Shown: positions 17,605 to 27,071, numbered from the stretch's first letter. The stretch: DNA of 64,000 bases from Opitutia bacterium (GCA_016190985.1 JACPPI010000018.1:62001-126000); one strand, 5' to 3'. The notes: generated from the sequence alone by a model not told the origin. Program-made: numbers and translations.

Positions 17605-18642
17605 TCAACGATTCGCCGGATAAAATTCCCCGATGATGGCCTCGAAGGAAGCCTTGGGGCGGCGCTGCTCATCGAATACACCCCAATGTTTCTCGGCGAC
17701 ATTGGGCGGAGTGCTGGCTCCGCCTCCTTTCCACGGTTCGTCGAAAGCCTCGAAAAGGATCGTGGGGACCTTCCGCTGCGCGACCCAACGGTAATGCTGG
17801 CGCAAGTATTGCTCCTGGGCGGAGACCGAGGTCTCCGCCTTCATCAGCGCGCCCTCCTCGCCGGGCTTGGTGCGGGTGCGATCGCTGGACGTGGCCCAGC
17901 CGGTCTCGCCGATGATGACCGGGATGCCGGCGTGAAAGCGCACCGCCGCGTCGTAGACTCCGGCCGTCCAAGCCATCGCCTCGTCGAGCCGGCGGCCGTT
18001 CCACAGCGCATAGGCGTGGAAGATGATGAAATCCAGCTCGGCGGCCACGGCGCGGGATGCCTCCTTGTTCCAGAAATTGTAGTCGTCCGCACAGGTGACT
18101 GGCTGGCGGATGGCGGCGCGCACCTCCCGGGCGGAACGGGCCAGGTTGGCCGGGTCCGTGCGATGGGCCGACCATTCGACGCCGGCTTCGTTGCCCACCG
18201 CAACGGCCGCGATGATGTCGGGATAGGTGTTGGCGAGCCGGATCGCGGTGGCGAGTTCCCGGCGGGTTTCCTCCTGCTCGGCCGGGGTGCGCCCGCTGTT
18301 GATCCAGGCGCCCAGAATGACCCGGAATGAAAGCCGGCGGTCGTGGATTATTTTGAGAGTCCGCTGGGCCATCTCGCCCGAATCATACATGCGGATGAAC
18401 CGCCAGTAGCGGCCGACCAGTCGGAGGTCGGCCAGGATCTCCGCTTCCGAGGGCACCTTCCCGCCCGGGGCTTGGCCGGCGCGATAGGGGCTGAAACTGA
18501 CCCCGTTGCCGTTCCACTCGCCGTCAATTTCCAGCACCAGCGGCCGGCGGCCGCCGGGCAAGTCGTGGTCGGCGGCGTATCCCGACATCGGCAACGTCAG
18601 GAGGGCCAGGCCGCCCGAGAAAATCCATTTGCGGAAGCTCAT
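17605..18642 (-). CDS. GH17-type beta-1,3-glucanase
   Basis: A 345-residue secreted enzyme with a signal peptide (GGLALLTLPMSGYAA). A (beta/alpha)8 barrel is implied by the strand motifs IRMYDSG, VAVGNE and VIIGETGW. The acid/base is Glu152 (VGNE) and the nucleophile Glu246 (GETGW). The VSFSPYRAGQAPGG N-terminus is typical of bacterial GH17. It is transcribed towards the GH16 gene and completes the beta-1,3/1,6-glucan set. The start at 18642 is chosen for the signal peptide; the frame is open 15 codons further. Confidence 0.88.
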   Translation of the reverse strand: MSFRKWIFSGGLALLTLPMSGYAADHDLPGGRRPLVLEIDGEWNGNGVSFSPYRAGQAPGGKVPSEAEILADLRLVGRYWRFIRMYDSGEMAQRTLKIIHDRRLSFRVILGAWINSGRTPAEQEETRRELATAIRLANTYPDIIAAVAVGNEAGVEWSAHRTDPANLARSAREVRAAIRQPVTCADDYNFWNKEASRAVAAELDFIIFHAYALWNGRRLDEAMAWTAGVYDAAVRFHAGIPVIIGETGWATSSDRTRTKPGEEGALMKAETSVSAQEQYLRQHYRWVAQRKVPTILFEAFDEPWKGGGASTPPNVAEKHWGVFDEQRRPKASFEAIIGEFYPANR

Positions 18643-18691
18643 GGGTATTCGTTGCTCGAATTCTCCCGGTCCGCTCCGCCCGGTCAAACGC

Positions 18692-18704
18692 TAGTTATGC
18701 AATA
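18692..18704. promoter_or_regulatory. Shared TARTYATGCAA motif before GH17
   Basis: TAGTTATGCAATA lies about 50 bp before the GH17 start. It matches the two copies in the lacI/receptor intergenic region at 10 of 13 positions, so it is a candidate operator for the locus regulator. Confidence 0.5.
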
Positions 18705-18740
18705 TCCGCCAAAACCCGGCTTTGGTGCACAGAACGCGCG

Positions 18741-20312
18741 TCACCCGTGGCGGGTGGCGACTTCGATCACGTCGTGCGGGGCCGCTTCCTTCTGGCCGGC
18801 GGGGGTGACACGGACGTAGCGGGCTTTCTGGCGAAGCTCGCCGAGATCCTTGGCGCCGAGGTAGCCCATGCCGCTCTGCACGCCGCCGATGAGGTTGCCG
18901 AGCACGTCGTCGACCGAGCCGGAGACTTCCTTGAGGGCCTCGATGCCTTCGGCGGCGACCTTGCGGGCGGTGTCGTTCTTGTCGTGGCCGTAGCGCGCGG
19001 CCGAGCCGGCCTTCATGGCGGCGTGGCTGCCCATGCCGCGGTATTGTTTGTAGAGCTTGCCCGAGATTTCCATGATCTCGCCCGGCGCCTCGCGACAGCC
19101 CGCGAGCAGGCCGCCGAGGATCACGGCGTCGGAGAGCGTGAGCGCCTTGACGATGTCGCCCGACTTCGTGATGCCGCCGTCGGCGATGAGGCGCACGCCT
19201 TTCCGGGCGGCGCCCTGGCCGGCGACATGGAGGGCCGTGAGCTGCGGAATGCCGACGCCCGCCACGATGCGCGTCGTGCAGATGGAGCCGGGGCCCTGGC
19301 CGATCTTGATGGCGTTGGCGCCGGCGGCGGCGAGGAACTCGACGCCCGCGCCGCTGGTGACGTTGCCCGCGATGATGGGGAGATCCTTGAAGGCGCCGCG
19401 GATGAGCTTCACCATGTCGCCGACCCCGGCGGTGTGGCCGTGCGCCGTGGAGACGGCGACGACATCGACGGCCTCGTGCACAAGGGCGCCGACCTGGGCG
19501 AGGATCTTGTCGCGGTCGAGTTCGCCACTCGGTTTGCGGACGGGCGAGACGGCGGCGCCGACAATGAGGCGGAACTGGGAGTCGCGCGCGGGCTTGCGGC
19601 GGGACTTGGCCTCGCTGGTGATGCGCTCGACGTCGGAGATCGTCACGAGGCCGCGCAGGTGGTCCTTGTCGTCCACGACGAGGATCTTGTGGATGCCGAC
19701 GTTCGCGGTGAAGAACTTGTCGGCGGCCTTGATCGGGTCGGCGGCCATCTGCTTTTCCGTGACGGTGATGAGCTGCTGGCGGGGCGTCATGACCTCGGCG
19801 ACCTTCTTGGACTTGTAACGGTCCTTGACAAGGTTGCCGGAGAGCAGGCCGGCGAGCTTGCCCGTGGCGTCGACGACGGGAAAGGTGCGGAAATCGAAAC
19901 GCTTCTGGTCGATCATCGCGAGCACTTCGCTGACCAGCGCGTCGGGGGAGACGGTGATCGGGTCCTGGATGAGGCCGTGGATGTGGCGCTTCACCCGGGC
20001 GACCTCCTTGATCTGGTCGGCGGCAGGCAGGTTGTAGTGGATCAGGCCGAGGCCGCCGTTGAGCGCCATGGCGATGGCCATGCGCGACTCGGTCACCGTG
20101 TCCATGTCCGACGAGATGATCGGGATCTGGAGGCGCAGGCCCTCGGCGAGGGTGGTGGCCAGGTCGGTCTCCTTGGGCAGGATCTCCGAATGGAGCGTGG
20201 CGAGCGAGACGTCGTCGTAGGTCAGCGCGCTCGGCAGGTTGGCGGCGAAGAAGCGGTCGGCGGGCAGGTAGAAGTCCGCGTCGCTGGCGGTGTGGGCAAC
20301 AGGCTTGGTCAT
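18741..20312 (-). CDS. guaB: IMP dehydrogenase
   Basis: Converts IMP to XMP, the first committed step of GMP synthesis, using NAD+. It has 523 residues. A catalytic barrel is split by a CBS-domain pair at about residues 115-240. The active-site loop [11 protein letters not shown] holds Cys345 (most bacterial enzymes read [11 protein letters not shown]), followed by ADGGI and the GMGSHAAM flap region. The start at 20312 was chosen because a conserved N-terminal helix and ALTYDDVSL follow; the frame is open for 48 more codons. An inverted repeat lies just upstream. Confidence 0.95.
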   Translation of the reverse strand: MTKPVAHTASDADFYLPADRFFAANLPSALTYDDVSLATLHSEILPKETDLATTLAEGLRLQIPIISSDMDTVTESRMAIAMALNGGLGLIHYNLPAADQIKEVARVKRHIHGLIQDPITVSPDALVSEVLAMIDQKRFDFRTFPVVDATGKLAGLLSGNLVKDRYKSKKVAEVMTPRQQLITVTEKQMAADPIKAADKFFTANVGIHKILVVDDKDHLRGLVTISDVERITSEAKSRRKPARDSQFRLIVGAAVSPVRKPSGELDRDKILAQVGALVHEAVDVVAVSTAHGHTAGVGDMVKLIRGAFKDLPIIAGNVTSGAGVEFLAAAGANAIKIGQGPGSICTTRIVAGVGIPQLTALHVAGQGAARKGVRLIADGGITKSGDIVKALTLSDAVILGGLLAGCREAPGEIMEISGKLYKQYRGMGSHAAMKAGSAARYGHDKNDTARKVAAEGIEALKEVSGSVDDVLGNLIGGVQSGMGYLGAKDLGELRQKARYVRVTPAGQKEAAPHDVIEVATRHG

Positions 20313-20369
20313 CGTTGCCGAGAACGAAGTAATCCCGGCGCGCGAAAGCTCAACGAGAAATTTGGGGTG

Positions 20370-20457
20370 TTTGGACAGAATTGACAGAATGGGATGAAAG
20401 AAGCGGAGCCAGATCCACGGGGGCAATTTCCGTCCAATTCTGTTAATTCTGTCCAAA
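20370..20457. repeat. Inverted repeat (ACAGAATT type) between guaB and menC
   Basis: The left arm (20370-20390, TTTGGACAGAATT...) and right arm (20437-20457, ...AATTCTGTCCAAA) are complementary at 20 of 21 positions. Each arm holds two ACAGAAT-like units 9 bp apart. It lies between the divergent guaB and menC genes. Confidence 0.75.
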
Positions 20458-20484
20458 ATAGCGTTTCCCTGTTCAGTTTGGGCG

Positions 20485-21492
20485 ATGGCCTATCGCTTCA
20501 GTTTCAAGTCCTACCGTCTGCCGCTGCGGGCCCCGCTGCGCACCGCGCACGGCGTCTGGGCCGAGCGCGAGGGCATCCTCGTGCGGCTGGAGGAGGAGAC
20601 AGGAAGGGTGGGTTTCGGGGAAATTGCGCCGCTGCCGTGGTTCGGAACGGAAACCATGGTCGAGGCGGAGGAGATTTGCCGGAAGTTTGGCGCCACCGTG
20701 GACGCGGGGACGCTCGAGGCGGTGCCGGCGCGGTTCGGTTGCGTGCGATTCGCGCTGGCCGGGGCCCGATCCGGAACTTGTCATCTAATAGATGACAAAG
20801 AGTCGGCGATGCGCCTGCCGGTCACGGCGTTGCTTCCTGTCGGACGGACGGCGCTGGTGACTCTGCCCGCAAAACTCGAGGCGGGCTTTCTCTCCTTCAA
20901 GTGGAAGGTCGGCGTCGGCGCCGTGGACGACGAGCTTGGCATCCTCGACGACCTGCTGGCCGCGTTGCCGTCGTATGCGCAGTTGCGCCTCGATGCCAAC
21001 GGCGCCTGGGACCGGCGGCAGGCGGCTCGGTGGCTCAAGCGCTGCGCCGAGCGGCCGGTGGAGTTTGTCGAGCAGCCGGTGCCGGCCGCGGACGAGGCGG
21101 CGCTGCTCGGGCTCGCGGCGGATTATCCGGTGACCCTCGCCCTCGACGAATCCGTCACCGGTCTGGCGGCGGCGCAGCGCTGGCAGGGCTTGGGCTGGTC
21201 CGGGGTGTTTGTCATCAAGCCATCGCTCGCGGGACCGCTGGAAGAAACCGCGGCGTGGATCACCACGACCAAGGCCGACGTCGTGCTCTCCAGCGCGATC
21301 GAAACAGCTCTCGGTCGCGCGGCGATCCTGCGCACGGCGCTCACGCAGCCGCTGACAAGGCGGGCCCTCGGTTTCGGGGTCGGCGAGATTTTCGGCGACC
21401 GGCGCTGGGACGGCCCCATCCTTGGGCCGGTGCTCGACCGCAGTTGGATCAGCGCGGTGAACCCGGAGGAAATATGGAACGCACTGAATTAG
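20485..21492 (+). CDS. menC: o-Succinylbenzoate synthase
   Basis: Enolase-superfamily enzyme of menaquinone synthesis that dehydrates SHCHC to o-succinylbenzoate. It has 335 residues. Catalytic lysine Lys141 is in FKWKVG (with Lys139), metal ligands are Asp170 (RLDANGAW), Glu196 (VEQP) and Asp221 (LDES), and the second lysine is Lys245 (VIKPS). A perfect 21-bp palindrome (20778-20798) lies inside the reading frame and encodes GTCHLIDDK. The stop lies within menE, so the two are translationally coupled. Confidence 0.93.
   Translation: MAYRFSFKSYRLPLRAPLRTAHGVWAEREGILVRLEEETGRVGFGEIAPLPWFGTETMVEAEEICRKFGATVDAGTLEAVPARFGCVRFALAGARSGTCHLIDDKESAMRLPVTALLPVGRTALVTLPAKLEAGFLSFKWKVGVGAVDDELGILDDLLAALPSYAQLRLDANGAWDRRQAARWLKRCAERPVEFVEQPVPAADEAALLGLAADYPVTLALDESVTGLAAAQRWQGLGWSGVFVIKPSLAGPLEETAAWITTTKADVVLSSAIETALGRAAILRTALTQPLTRRALGFGVGEIFGDRRWDGPILGPVLDRSWISAVNPEEIWNALN
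20778..20798. repeat. Palindrome inside menC, resembling the HTH-gene operator
   Basis: Arms TTGTCATCTA and TAGATGACAA flank a single A. The overall length and 17 of 21 positions agree with the TTGTAAT...ATTACAA palindromes at 5132 and 5586. It lies in frame within the menC coding sequence. Confidence 0.6.
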
Positions 21493-22715
21493 CCCGGATG
21501 CTCGGCGCCCCCGCCGGACTGGTCGCCGAGCCGTCGCTCGCGACGACCGTGATCGAGGAAAGCGATCCGCGTCGTTTCATGACCGCGCTGGCCGCCGCCA
21601 CCGCGCAAGGAGGAACGGTGATCCTGGCGAGTGAGAACTGGGGGGAGCATGAGCGCCGTCAGCTGGCGGCATTGCGCGACCGGGCGCAGGTCACCCCGGC
21701 CACGGCGGCCGGCAAGGGCTGGCTATGTATCCCGACGGGCGGCACGGGTGGCGTGCTGAAGTTTGCCCGGCATGACGAGGACACGATCGCCGCGGCTGTG
21801 GTTGGATTTCACCGGCACTTCAAATCCGCCGGCTTTAACGCCGCCGGAGTGCTGCCCTTGCACCATGTCAGCGGCTTGATGGCTTGGCTGCGCTCCACGC
21901 TCACGGGCTGTGAATATTGGCCGCTCGACTGGAAAAAGATCGAGGCGGGCGAGCTGCCGCCGCTGCCGGCCAGGCGGGAGGGTTGGGTGATCTCGCTGGT
22001 GCCGACCCAGCTTGAGCGGCTGCTGCGCAGCGCAACCGCCGTCGAGTGGTTGCAAGGCTTCAGGATCATCTTTCTCGGCGGCGCCCCGGCGTGGCCGGAA
22101 CTGCTGGCGGCGGCCGCGGCCGCCCAGCTGCCCTTGTCGCTGGGCTACGGTCTGACAGAAACGGCGGCCATGGTCACGGCGCTGCGGCCGGAAGAATTCC
22201 TGCTCGGCGCCCGCGACAGCGGCTCGGCTTTGGAGCATGCGGCCGTCCAGGTCGGCCGCAACGGCGTGATCTCCGTGTGGGGCGACTCGCTCTTCCGCGG
22301 CTATCATCCTGAGTGGCGCGACCGCCGGCCGTTTGCGACCGGCGACCTCGGTCGCCTGGATGCCAACGGACACCTGCATGTGCTCGGCCGGCGAGACGCG
22401 GTCATCATCACCGGGGGCGAAAAGGTCGTTCCAGCCGAGATCGAGGCGGTGTTGCGCGGCACGGGGCAGTTTCCGGATGTCGTGGTGCTGGGCCTGCCGG
22501 ATGCCAGGTGGGGGCAGCTGGTCGTGGCGGTTTATCCCGGCTCGGCGCAGCCCGATTTCCACTCGGTGATCCGGGTGATGAGCCGGCTGGCCGTCTATAA
22601 GCGGCCGAAGAGCTACATCCCGCTCGTCGGGCCCTGGCCGGCCAACGCGCAGGGCAAGGTGGACCGCGCCGCGCTGCTGGCGCAGGTCGTGCGACAGCGG
22701 AAGGAGCGGCGTTGA
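21474..22715 (+). CDS. menE: o-Succinylbenzoate-CoA ligase (AMP-forming)
   Basis: ANL-superfamily ligase that activates o-succinylbenzoate for menaquinone synthesis. It has 413 residues, shorter than most MenE. The P-loop-like segment PTGGTGG, the GYGLTETAA motif, FATGDLGRLD and the C-terminal hinge GRRDAVIITGGEKV are present; Lys in NAQGKVDR is the adenylation lysine. The ATG at 21474 overlaps the menC stop by 19 bp. The N-terminal subdomain is abbreviated. MenE is preferred over a general acyl-CoA ligase because of the menC neighbour. Confidence 0.9.
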   Translation: MERTELARMLGAPAGLVAEPSLATTVIEESDPRRFMTALAAATAQGGTVILASENWGEHERRQLAALRDRAQVTPATAAGKGWLCIPTGGTGGVLKFARHDEDTIAAAVVGFHRHFKSAGFNAAGVLPLHHVSGLMAWLRSTLTGCEYWPLDWKKIEAGELPPLPARREGWVISLVPTQLERLLRSATAVEWLQGFRIIFLGGAPAWPELLAAAAAAQLPLSLGYGLTETAAMVTALRPEEFLLGARDSGSALEHAAVQVGRNGVISVWGDSLFRGYHPEWRDRRPFATGDLGRLDANGHLHVLGRRDAVIITGGEKVVPAEIEAVLRGTGQFPDVVVLGLPDARWGQLVVAVYPGSAQPDFHSVIRVMSRLAVYKRPKSYIPLVGPWPANAQGKVDRAALLAQVVRQRKERR

Positions 22716-22731
22716 GAGCTGAAACTGTAGG

Positions 22732-22760
22732 TTGACCCAGTCGGGATTGGGCGAATACTC
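22732..22760 (+). promoter_or_regulatory. Promoter of the 22.8-kb small ORF / nucleotidyltransferase module
   Basis: The -35 box TTGACC (22732-22737) and -10 box ATACTC (22755-22760) are 17 bases apart. The ATG follows only 5 bases later, so the transcript would start at or next to the start codon (leaderless). Confidence 0.55.
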
Positions 22761-22765
22761 ACAGC

Positions 22766-22951
22766 ATGGTGAAAAAAGGGGAGATATTGGTTGTGGGCAA
22801 ATTAACGGCGTCGCCGATGGCGCGGTTTGGCCGCAATCAACGCCGGGCTGCCTCGGTCGCACCGGCGGCAGGCGCAAAATCAGGCATCGTGCGGTTTCGG
22901 ACTTGGGAAGAGTTTGACTCATGGAAGCTGAAACGCCGGCAGGGGGCCTGA
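22766..22951 (+). CDS. Small basic protein paired with nucleotidyltransferase
   Basis: A 61-residue protein beginning MVKKGEILVVG and rich in Arg/Lys, with a C-terminal FRTWEEFDSWKLKRR segment. I do not recognise a family. It overlaps the next gene by 31 bp, and its position before a nucleotidyltransferase repeats at 31,438 and 56,098, where different small ORFs precede related enzymes. By analogy it may be the partner (antitoxin or chaperone) of the enzyme. The start is set by the promoter only 5 bases upstream. Confidence 0.5.
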   Translation: MVKKGEILVVGKLTASPMARFGRNQRRAASVAPAAGAKSGIVRFRTWEEFDSWKLKRRQGA

Positions 22952-23430
22952 CCCGGCCGCCCGATGAGAGGGATTTGGCCGCGCTGGCACGGGAGCTGAA
23001 CCGGCTGGGAGCGCGCTATGTGGTGATCGGTGGTGTGGCGATAAACCGGCTGGGTTTCATCCGGGCGACGGATGATCTGGATCTGCTGATCGCCCGCGAT
23101 CTGGCCAACCAACAGTTGGTCCGAAAGGCGCTGGAAGTGCTGCCCGACAAGGCCGTGCGGGAATTGGGCCCGGAAGAGGATCTGGCGGCGTGGGTGGTTG
23201 TCCGCGTCAATGATCAGATCACCGTGGACTTGATGACTGAAGCATCGGGCATTGGCTATGACGAAGCCGAGAAATTCATCGAGTGGCAGGTGATAGAGGG
23301 CGTGAGGGTGCCATTTGCGAATTCAGTCCTGATGCTGCGCTTCAAACAGGGTTGGAGGGAAAAGGATGCGATGGACCGGAAATATTTGGAAGAACGGCGA
23401 AACAATCCGCCCGAAAACCAAACACCGTGA
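22921..23430 (+). CDS. Nucleotidyltransferase-fold protein (AbiEii/MNT-like)
   Basis: A 169-residue protein with the minimal nucleotidyltransferase signature: GG at residues 37-38 followed by ATDDLDLLI, with Asp52 and Asp54 as metal ligands. Proteins of this kind occur in type IV or MNT-type toxin-antitoxin pairs and can transfer nucleotides to tRNA or proteins. It overlaps a small ORF upstream by 31 bp, and its stop overlaps the polX start by 4 bases (GTGA). Toxin role inferred from family and pairing. Confidence 0.75.
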   Translation: MEAETPAGGLTRPPDERDLAALARELNRLGARYVVIGGVAINRLGFIRATDDLDLLIARDLANQQLVRKALEVLPDKAVRELGPEEDLAAWVVVRVNDQITVDLMTEASGIGYDEAEKFIEWQVIEGVRVPFANSVLMLRFKQGWREKDAMDRKYLEERRNNPPENQTP

Positions 23431-25190
23431 ACAAGACCGAGATCGCCGCCGTGCTGACCGAGATCGGCACCTTGCTGGAATTGAAGGGGGAGAACCCGTT
23501 CAAGATCCGCGCCTACCAGGCCGGCGCGCGCGTCGTGGAGTCGTTGGGTGAGGACGAGCTCACGCAGCGAATCGAGGCCGGCACGCTGGAGGAGGTGAAG
23601 GGCATCGGCGAGGCGCTCGCGCAGAAGATCACCGAGCTGCACACGACCGGCCGGCTGGAGTTTTTCGATAAACTGGCGCAGTCCGTGCCGGCCGGTCTGA
23701 TTGAGATTTTGCGCATCCCCGGCATCGGGGCGAAGAAGGCGCGGACCTTGCAGGAAAAACTCGGCATCGACACGGTCGCGAAGCTCCGGGCGGCGTGCGC
23801 CGCGGGCTCGGTCGCGGCCTTGGACGGGTTTGGCGAGAAGACGCAGGAGAAAATCCTGGAGGGCATCCGCAACCGCGAGGCCTACGACAAGAGGCACCTC
23901 TGGCTCACGGCGGCGGAGGCGGCCGCGCCCATCCTGGCCGGCCTCAGGAAACTGCCGGGCGTGAAGCAGGTGGAATCCTGCGGCAGCCTGCGCCGGCGCA
24001 TGGAGACGGTGGGGGATCTGGACTTTCTGGTCGCGATGACCGACCCGGCGCCGATCGTCGGGTGGTTTGTCACGCAGCCCGCGGTCAAGGAGATCACCGC
24101 GCGCGGCGAGACCAAGGCCAGCGTGCGACTCGAATCCGGCCTGCAGGCGGACCTGCGGCTCGTGCCGCCGGAGCAGTTTGTCTTTACGTTGCACCACCTC
24201 ACCGGCTCCAAGGATCACAATGTCCAGATGCGGCACCGGGCCCAGCAGCGCGGTCTGTCCATGAGCGAGTGGGGACTGGTGCCGGCGGCGGGCGAGGGGA
24301 CGGCGAAGGAGAAGGCGGAGCACCTGGGCCGGAAAACGGATATCAGGACCGAGGAGCAGTTGTTCCGGAAGCTCGGGCTGGCGCATATCCCGCCGGAGTT
24401 GCGCGAGGGTCTCGGCGAGATCGAGGCGGCGGCGGAGGACGCGTTGCCGCCGCTGGTCGAGGAAGGCGACATTCGCGGGGTGTTTCACAACCACACGACG
24501 GCTTCCGATGGACACAACACGCTCGAAGAGATGACGGCGGCGGCGCAAGCGCTGGGACTGGAATACCTCGGCATTGCCGACCACTCGAAATCGAGCGTGC
24601 AAGCACGGGGCCTCAGCGAGGAACGCCTTGTGGCGCAGATCGCCGAGATCGGCCGGTTGAATGCGACGAAGAAGTTCAAATGCCACGTCTTCACGGGCAC
24701 GGAATGCGACATCCTGCCCGACGGGAAACTCGATTTCGACGCGGGCCTGCTCGCGCAACTGGATTACACGGTCGTGTCGGTGCACAGCTCCTTCCGGCAG
24801 GAGAGCGCGGTCATGACCAAGCGCATCATCCGCGCCCTGGAGCAGCCGCACGTGACGATGCTCGGGCACCTCACCGGCCGGCTGCTGCTGGAGCGCGAGG
24901 CCTACGCGGTGGAGGTGGACAAGGTGATCGATGCGGCCATCGCCAACGGGGTCGTCATTGAGCTGAACGCCAACCCCTCGCGCCTCGACCTGGACTGGCG
25001 GCACTGGCGAAAGGCGGCCGAGAAGGGGCTCCTCACCAGCATCAATCCCGACGCCCACGGGACCGACCAGCTGGCCTACCACAAGGTCGGCGTGGGCGCC
25101 GCCCGCAAAGGCTGGCTGACAAAGGACCACGTGCTGAACACCCGGCCGCTCGCGGCGATGAAAAAGTGGCTCGCCGCCCGGCGGGGCTGA
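23427..25190 (+). CDS. polX: DNA polymerase/3'-5' exonuclease PolX (PHP domain)
   Basis: Family X DNA polymerase with a C-terminal PHP phosphoesterase, acting in base-excision-type gap repair. It has 587 residues. The N-terminal 8-kDa-like and HhH segments (VKGIGEALAQKI, IPGIGAKKA) lead to the palm, with SCGSLRRRMETVGDLDFLV (catalytic Asp pair) and ADLRLV. The PHP domain starts at VFHNHTTASDGHNTLEEM and ends with NPDAHGTDQL. The GTG start at 23427 overlaps the stop of the nucleotidyltransferase gene, so translation is coupled to it. Confidence 0.94.
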   Translation: MNKTEIAAVLTEIGTLLELKGENPFKIRAYQAGARVVESLGEDELTQRIEAGTLEEVKGIGEALAQKITELHTTGRLEFFDKLAQSVPAGLIEILRIPGIGAKKARTLQEKLGIDTVAKLRAACAAGSVAALDGFGEKTQEKILEGIRNREAYDKRHLWLTAAEAAAPILAGLRKLPGVKQVESCGSLRRRMETVGDLDFLVAMTDPAPIVGWFVTQPAVKEITARGETKASVRLESGLQADLRLVPPEQFVFTLHHLTGSKDHNVQMRHRAQQRGLSMSEWGLVPAAGEGTAKEKAEHLGRKTDIRTEEQLFRKLGLAHIPPELREGLGEIEAAAEDALPPLVEEGDIRGVFHNHTTASDGHNTLEEMTAAAQALGLEYLGIADHSKSSVQARGLSEERLVAQIAEIGRLNATKKFKCHVFTGTECDILPDGKLDFDAGLLAQLDYTVVSVHSSFRQESAVMTKRIIRALEQPHVTMLGHLTGRLLLEREAYAVEVDKVIDAAIANGVVIELNANPSRLDLDWRHWRKAAEKGLLTSINPDAHGTDQLAYHKVGVGAARKGWLTKDHVLNTRPLAAMKKWLAARRG

Positions 25191-25264
25191 GGGGTCCGCC
25201 GGCCCGAAGTTTACTTCAAAATGAATTGAACTTTGCGGCGCGAGCTGCCTCACTGGGTTCTGTC

Positions 25265-25804
25265 ATGCCATCGGTCGCAATCAGTCCGTCCCACCCGGGC
25301 CTTGTCCTGCCTGGCGGCCGCGCGGCCGACGTGGTCGCATTCGAGGGAGCGATGGTGGATTTCTTCGTGGACGCGGCGGAGCTGCTGGGGGTGCCCAAAT
25401 CGGTGGCGGCGATCTACGGCATCGTGTTCGCCTCGCCCGTGCCGCTCAGCTTCGCCGACATCGGGTCGCGGCTGGACATCAGCAAGGGCTCGGTGAGCCA
25501 GGGCCTGCGCGTGCTGCGGGAGGTGGGGGCGGTGAAGGAGGTCTCGGCCGCCGCCGACCGCGCCGAGCTTTTCGAGCCCGACCTGGAGATGCGGAAGATG
25601 GTGCAGCGGTTTCTCGAAAACCGGCTGGCCCGGCAGCTGGAGCAAGGCGGCACCCGGCTCGGGCAGCTGGCCAAGACCCTCCCCCAGGGTCGCAACGGCG
25701 ACGCCGCGGTGCTGCGAGCCCGCGTAAAACAATTGCAGAACTGGAACACCAAGGCGCGGGCGCTGCTGCCCGTCGTCCGGACCTTTTTGAAACTCGGCGG
25801 CTAG
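25265..25804 (+). CDS. GbsR/MarR-like transcriptional regulator heading the polysaccharide cluster
   Basis: A 179-residue winged-helix protein. The HTH reads FADIGSRLDISKGSVSQGLRVLREVGAVKEV (about residues 68-98, quoted in two parts: FADIGSRLDISKG and SVSQGLRVLREVG). A C-terminal helical part probably mediates dimerisation. GbsR-type regulators are often found ahead of exopolysaccharide genes in Opitutaceae. It lies alone, 155 bp before gmd, in the same direction. Target genes are inferred from position only. Confidence 0.82.
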   Translation: MPSVAISPSHPGLVLPGGRAADVVAFEGAMVDFFVDAAELLGVPKSVAAIYGIVFASPVPLSFADIGSRLDISKGSVSQGLRVLREVGAVKEVSAAADRAELFEPDLEMRKMVQRFLENRLARQLEQGGTRLGQLAKTLPQGRNGDAAVLRARVKQLQNWNTKARALLPVVRTFLKLGG

Positions 25805-25916
25805 TTCCGCCGGGCCGGCCCTCTTGGCCGCCACGCCCAAATCATCCTCATTCCGGGTTGCTTTGACCGAAGCGACGGGGCGAAGCCGTGTTGGCGGTCG
25901 CGATGCGGTTTCTCGA

Positions 25917-25950
25917 TTTCCTCCGTGCGCTCCGCGTCCTCCGTGTTAAA
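25917..25950. repeat. CTCCGTG-type repeat just before gmd
   Basis: Units of the form CTCCGTG, CTCCGCG and CTCCGTG are followed by TTAAAT, ending 9 bases before the gmd ATG. It is the same family as at 3949, 28234 and 62911. Confidence 0.6.
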
Positions 25951-25959
25951 TCCCAGCCT

Positions 25960-27018
25960 ATGAACAAAACCGCGCTCATCACCGGCATCACGGGGCAGGA
26001 CGGCTCCTATCTGGCCGAGCACCTGCTGGCCAAGGGCTACGCGGTGCACGGCCTCGTGCGCCGCGCGAGCATGTTCAACCGCTCGCGCATCGACCACCTG
26101 CGTTCGCCGGGCGGCCGGACCGGACGCCCGAGCGTGTCCGTTGAGCGGCTGGTGCTGCATTACGGTGATCTGGCGGACCTGACCTCCGTGCGCCGGCTGC
26201 TGCGGAAGCTCGCGCCGCGCGAGGTCTATCATCTGGCCGGCCAGAGCCACGTCGGCCTGAGCTTCGAGATTCCCGAGGTCACCTGCCAGGAAAACGGCAT
26301 GGCCACGCTCGGCCTGCTCGAGGCGCTGCGCGACCTCGACTACCCGGTGCGCTTTTATCACGCCGCCAGCTCGGAGATGTTTGGTTCGCCCCGGTCGGGC
26401 CCGCAGAACGAGCAGACCTCCTTCAATCCCGTCAACCCCTACGGCTGCGCCAAGGCCTTTGCCACCCAGCTCTGCCGCGTCTACCGGAGCGCCTACGGGC
26501 TTTTCGCTTGCAGCGGCATCGCCTACAACCACGAGTCGCCGCGGCGGGGCGAGAATTTCGTGACCCGCAAGATCACGCTCGGGGCGGCCCGCATCGCGGC
26601 CGGGAAACAGTCGGTCCTGACGCTGGGCAACCTCGACGCCCGGCGCGACTGGGGCTACGCCCCGGAATATGTGGCTGCGATGTGGCGGATGCTTCAGGCC
26701 AAGGCTCCCGCCGACTACGTCCTCGCCACCGGCAAGACCTGCTCGGTGCGCGATTTCGCCACGGCGGCGTTCGCCGAGCTCGGAATCAAGCTGAAGTTCA
26801 GCGGGCGCGGCACGGCGGAGACCGGGCGGCGCACCGACACCGGCGCCATCGTAATCCGAATTGCCCCACGCTTCTACCGGGCCACGGACCCGAGTCACCT
26901 TGTCGGCAATGCTGCGCTCGCCAAAAAGGCGCTCAACTGGACACCCAAGGTGACCGGCACCGCCGTCGCGCGCCTCATGGCGCGGGCGGACTACGACGCC
27001 CTGATGTCGGCAATGTGA
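25960..27018 (+). CDS. gmd: GDP-mannose 4,6-dehydratase
   Basis: Extended SDR that converts GDP-mannose to GDP-4-keto-6-deoxymannose, precursor of GDP-fucose, rhamnose or perosamine. It has 352 residues. GITGQDGSYLAEHLL is the NADP-binding signature; HLAGQSHVG, the active-site YGCAK (YxxxK) and RRDWGYAPEYV follow. The first biosynthetic gene of the cluster. No GDP-fucose synthase or perosamine synthase is adjacent; the DegT enzyme at 49,574 could act later on the product. Start chosen at the ATG before NKTALITG. Confidence 0.93.
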   Translation: MNKTALITGITGQDGSYLAEHLLAKGYAVHGLVRRASMFNRSRIDHLRSPGGRTGRPSVSVERLVLHYGDLADLTSVRRLLRKLAPREVYHLAGQSHVGLSFEIPEVTCQENGMATLGLLEALRDLDYPVRFYHAASSEMFGSPRSGPQNEQTSFNPVNPYGCAKAFATQLCRVYRSAYGLFACSGIAYNHESPRRGENFVTRKITLGAARIAAGKQSVLTLGNLDARRDWGYAPEYVAAMWRMLQAKAPADYVLATGKTCSVRDFATAAFAELGIKLKFSGRGTAETGRRTDTGAIVIRIAPRFYRATDPSHLVGNAALAKKALNWTPKVTGTAVARLMARADYDALMSAM

Positions 27019-27071
27019 TTTCGAGAGACTTGACTGAACAGCCGGGCGCGGGCTCACCTCGCCACAATCTC

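Noticed and set aside
10838-18642. Bacteroidetes-type SusCD locus
   Set aside because: The receptor lacks the SusC N-terminal extension style and no SusD-like lipoprotein gene is near.
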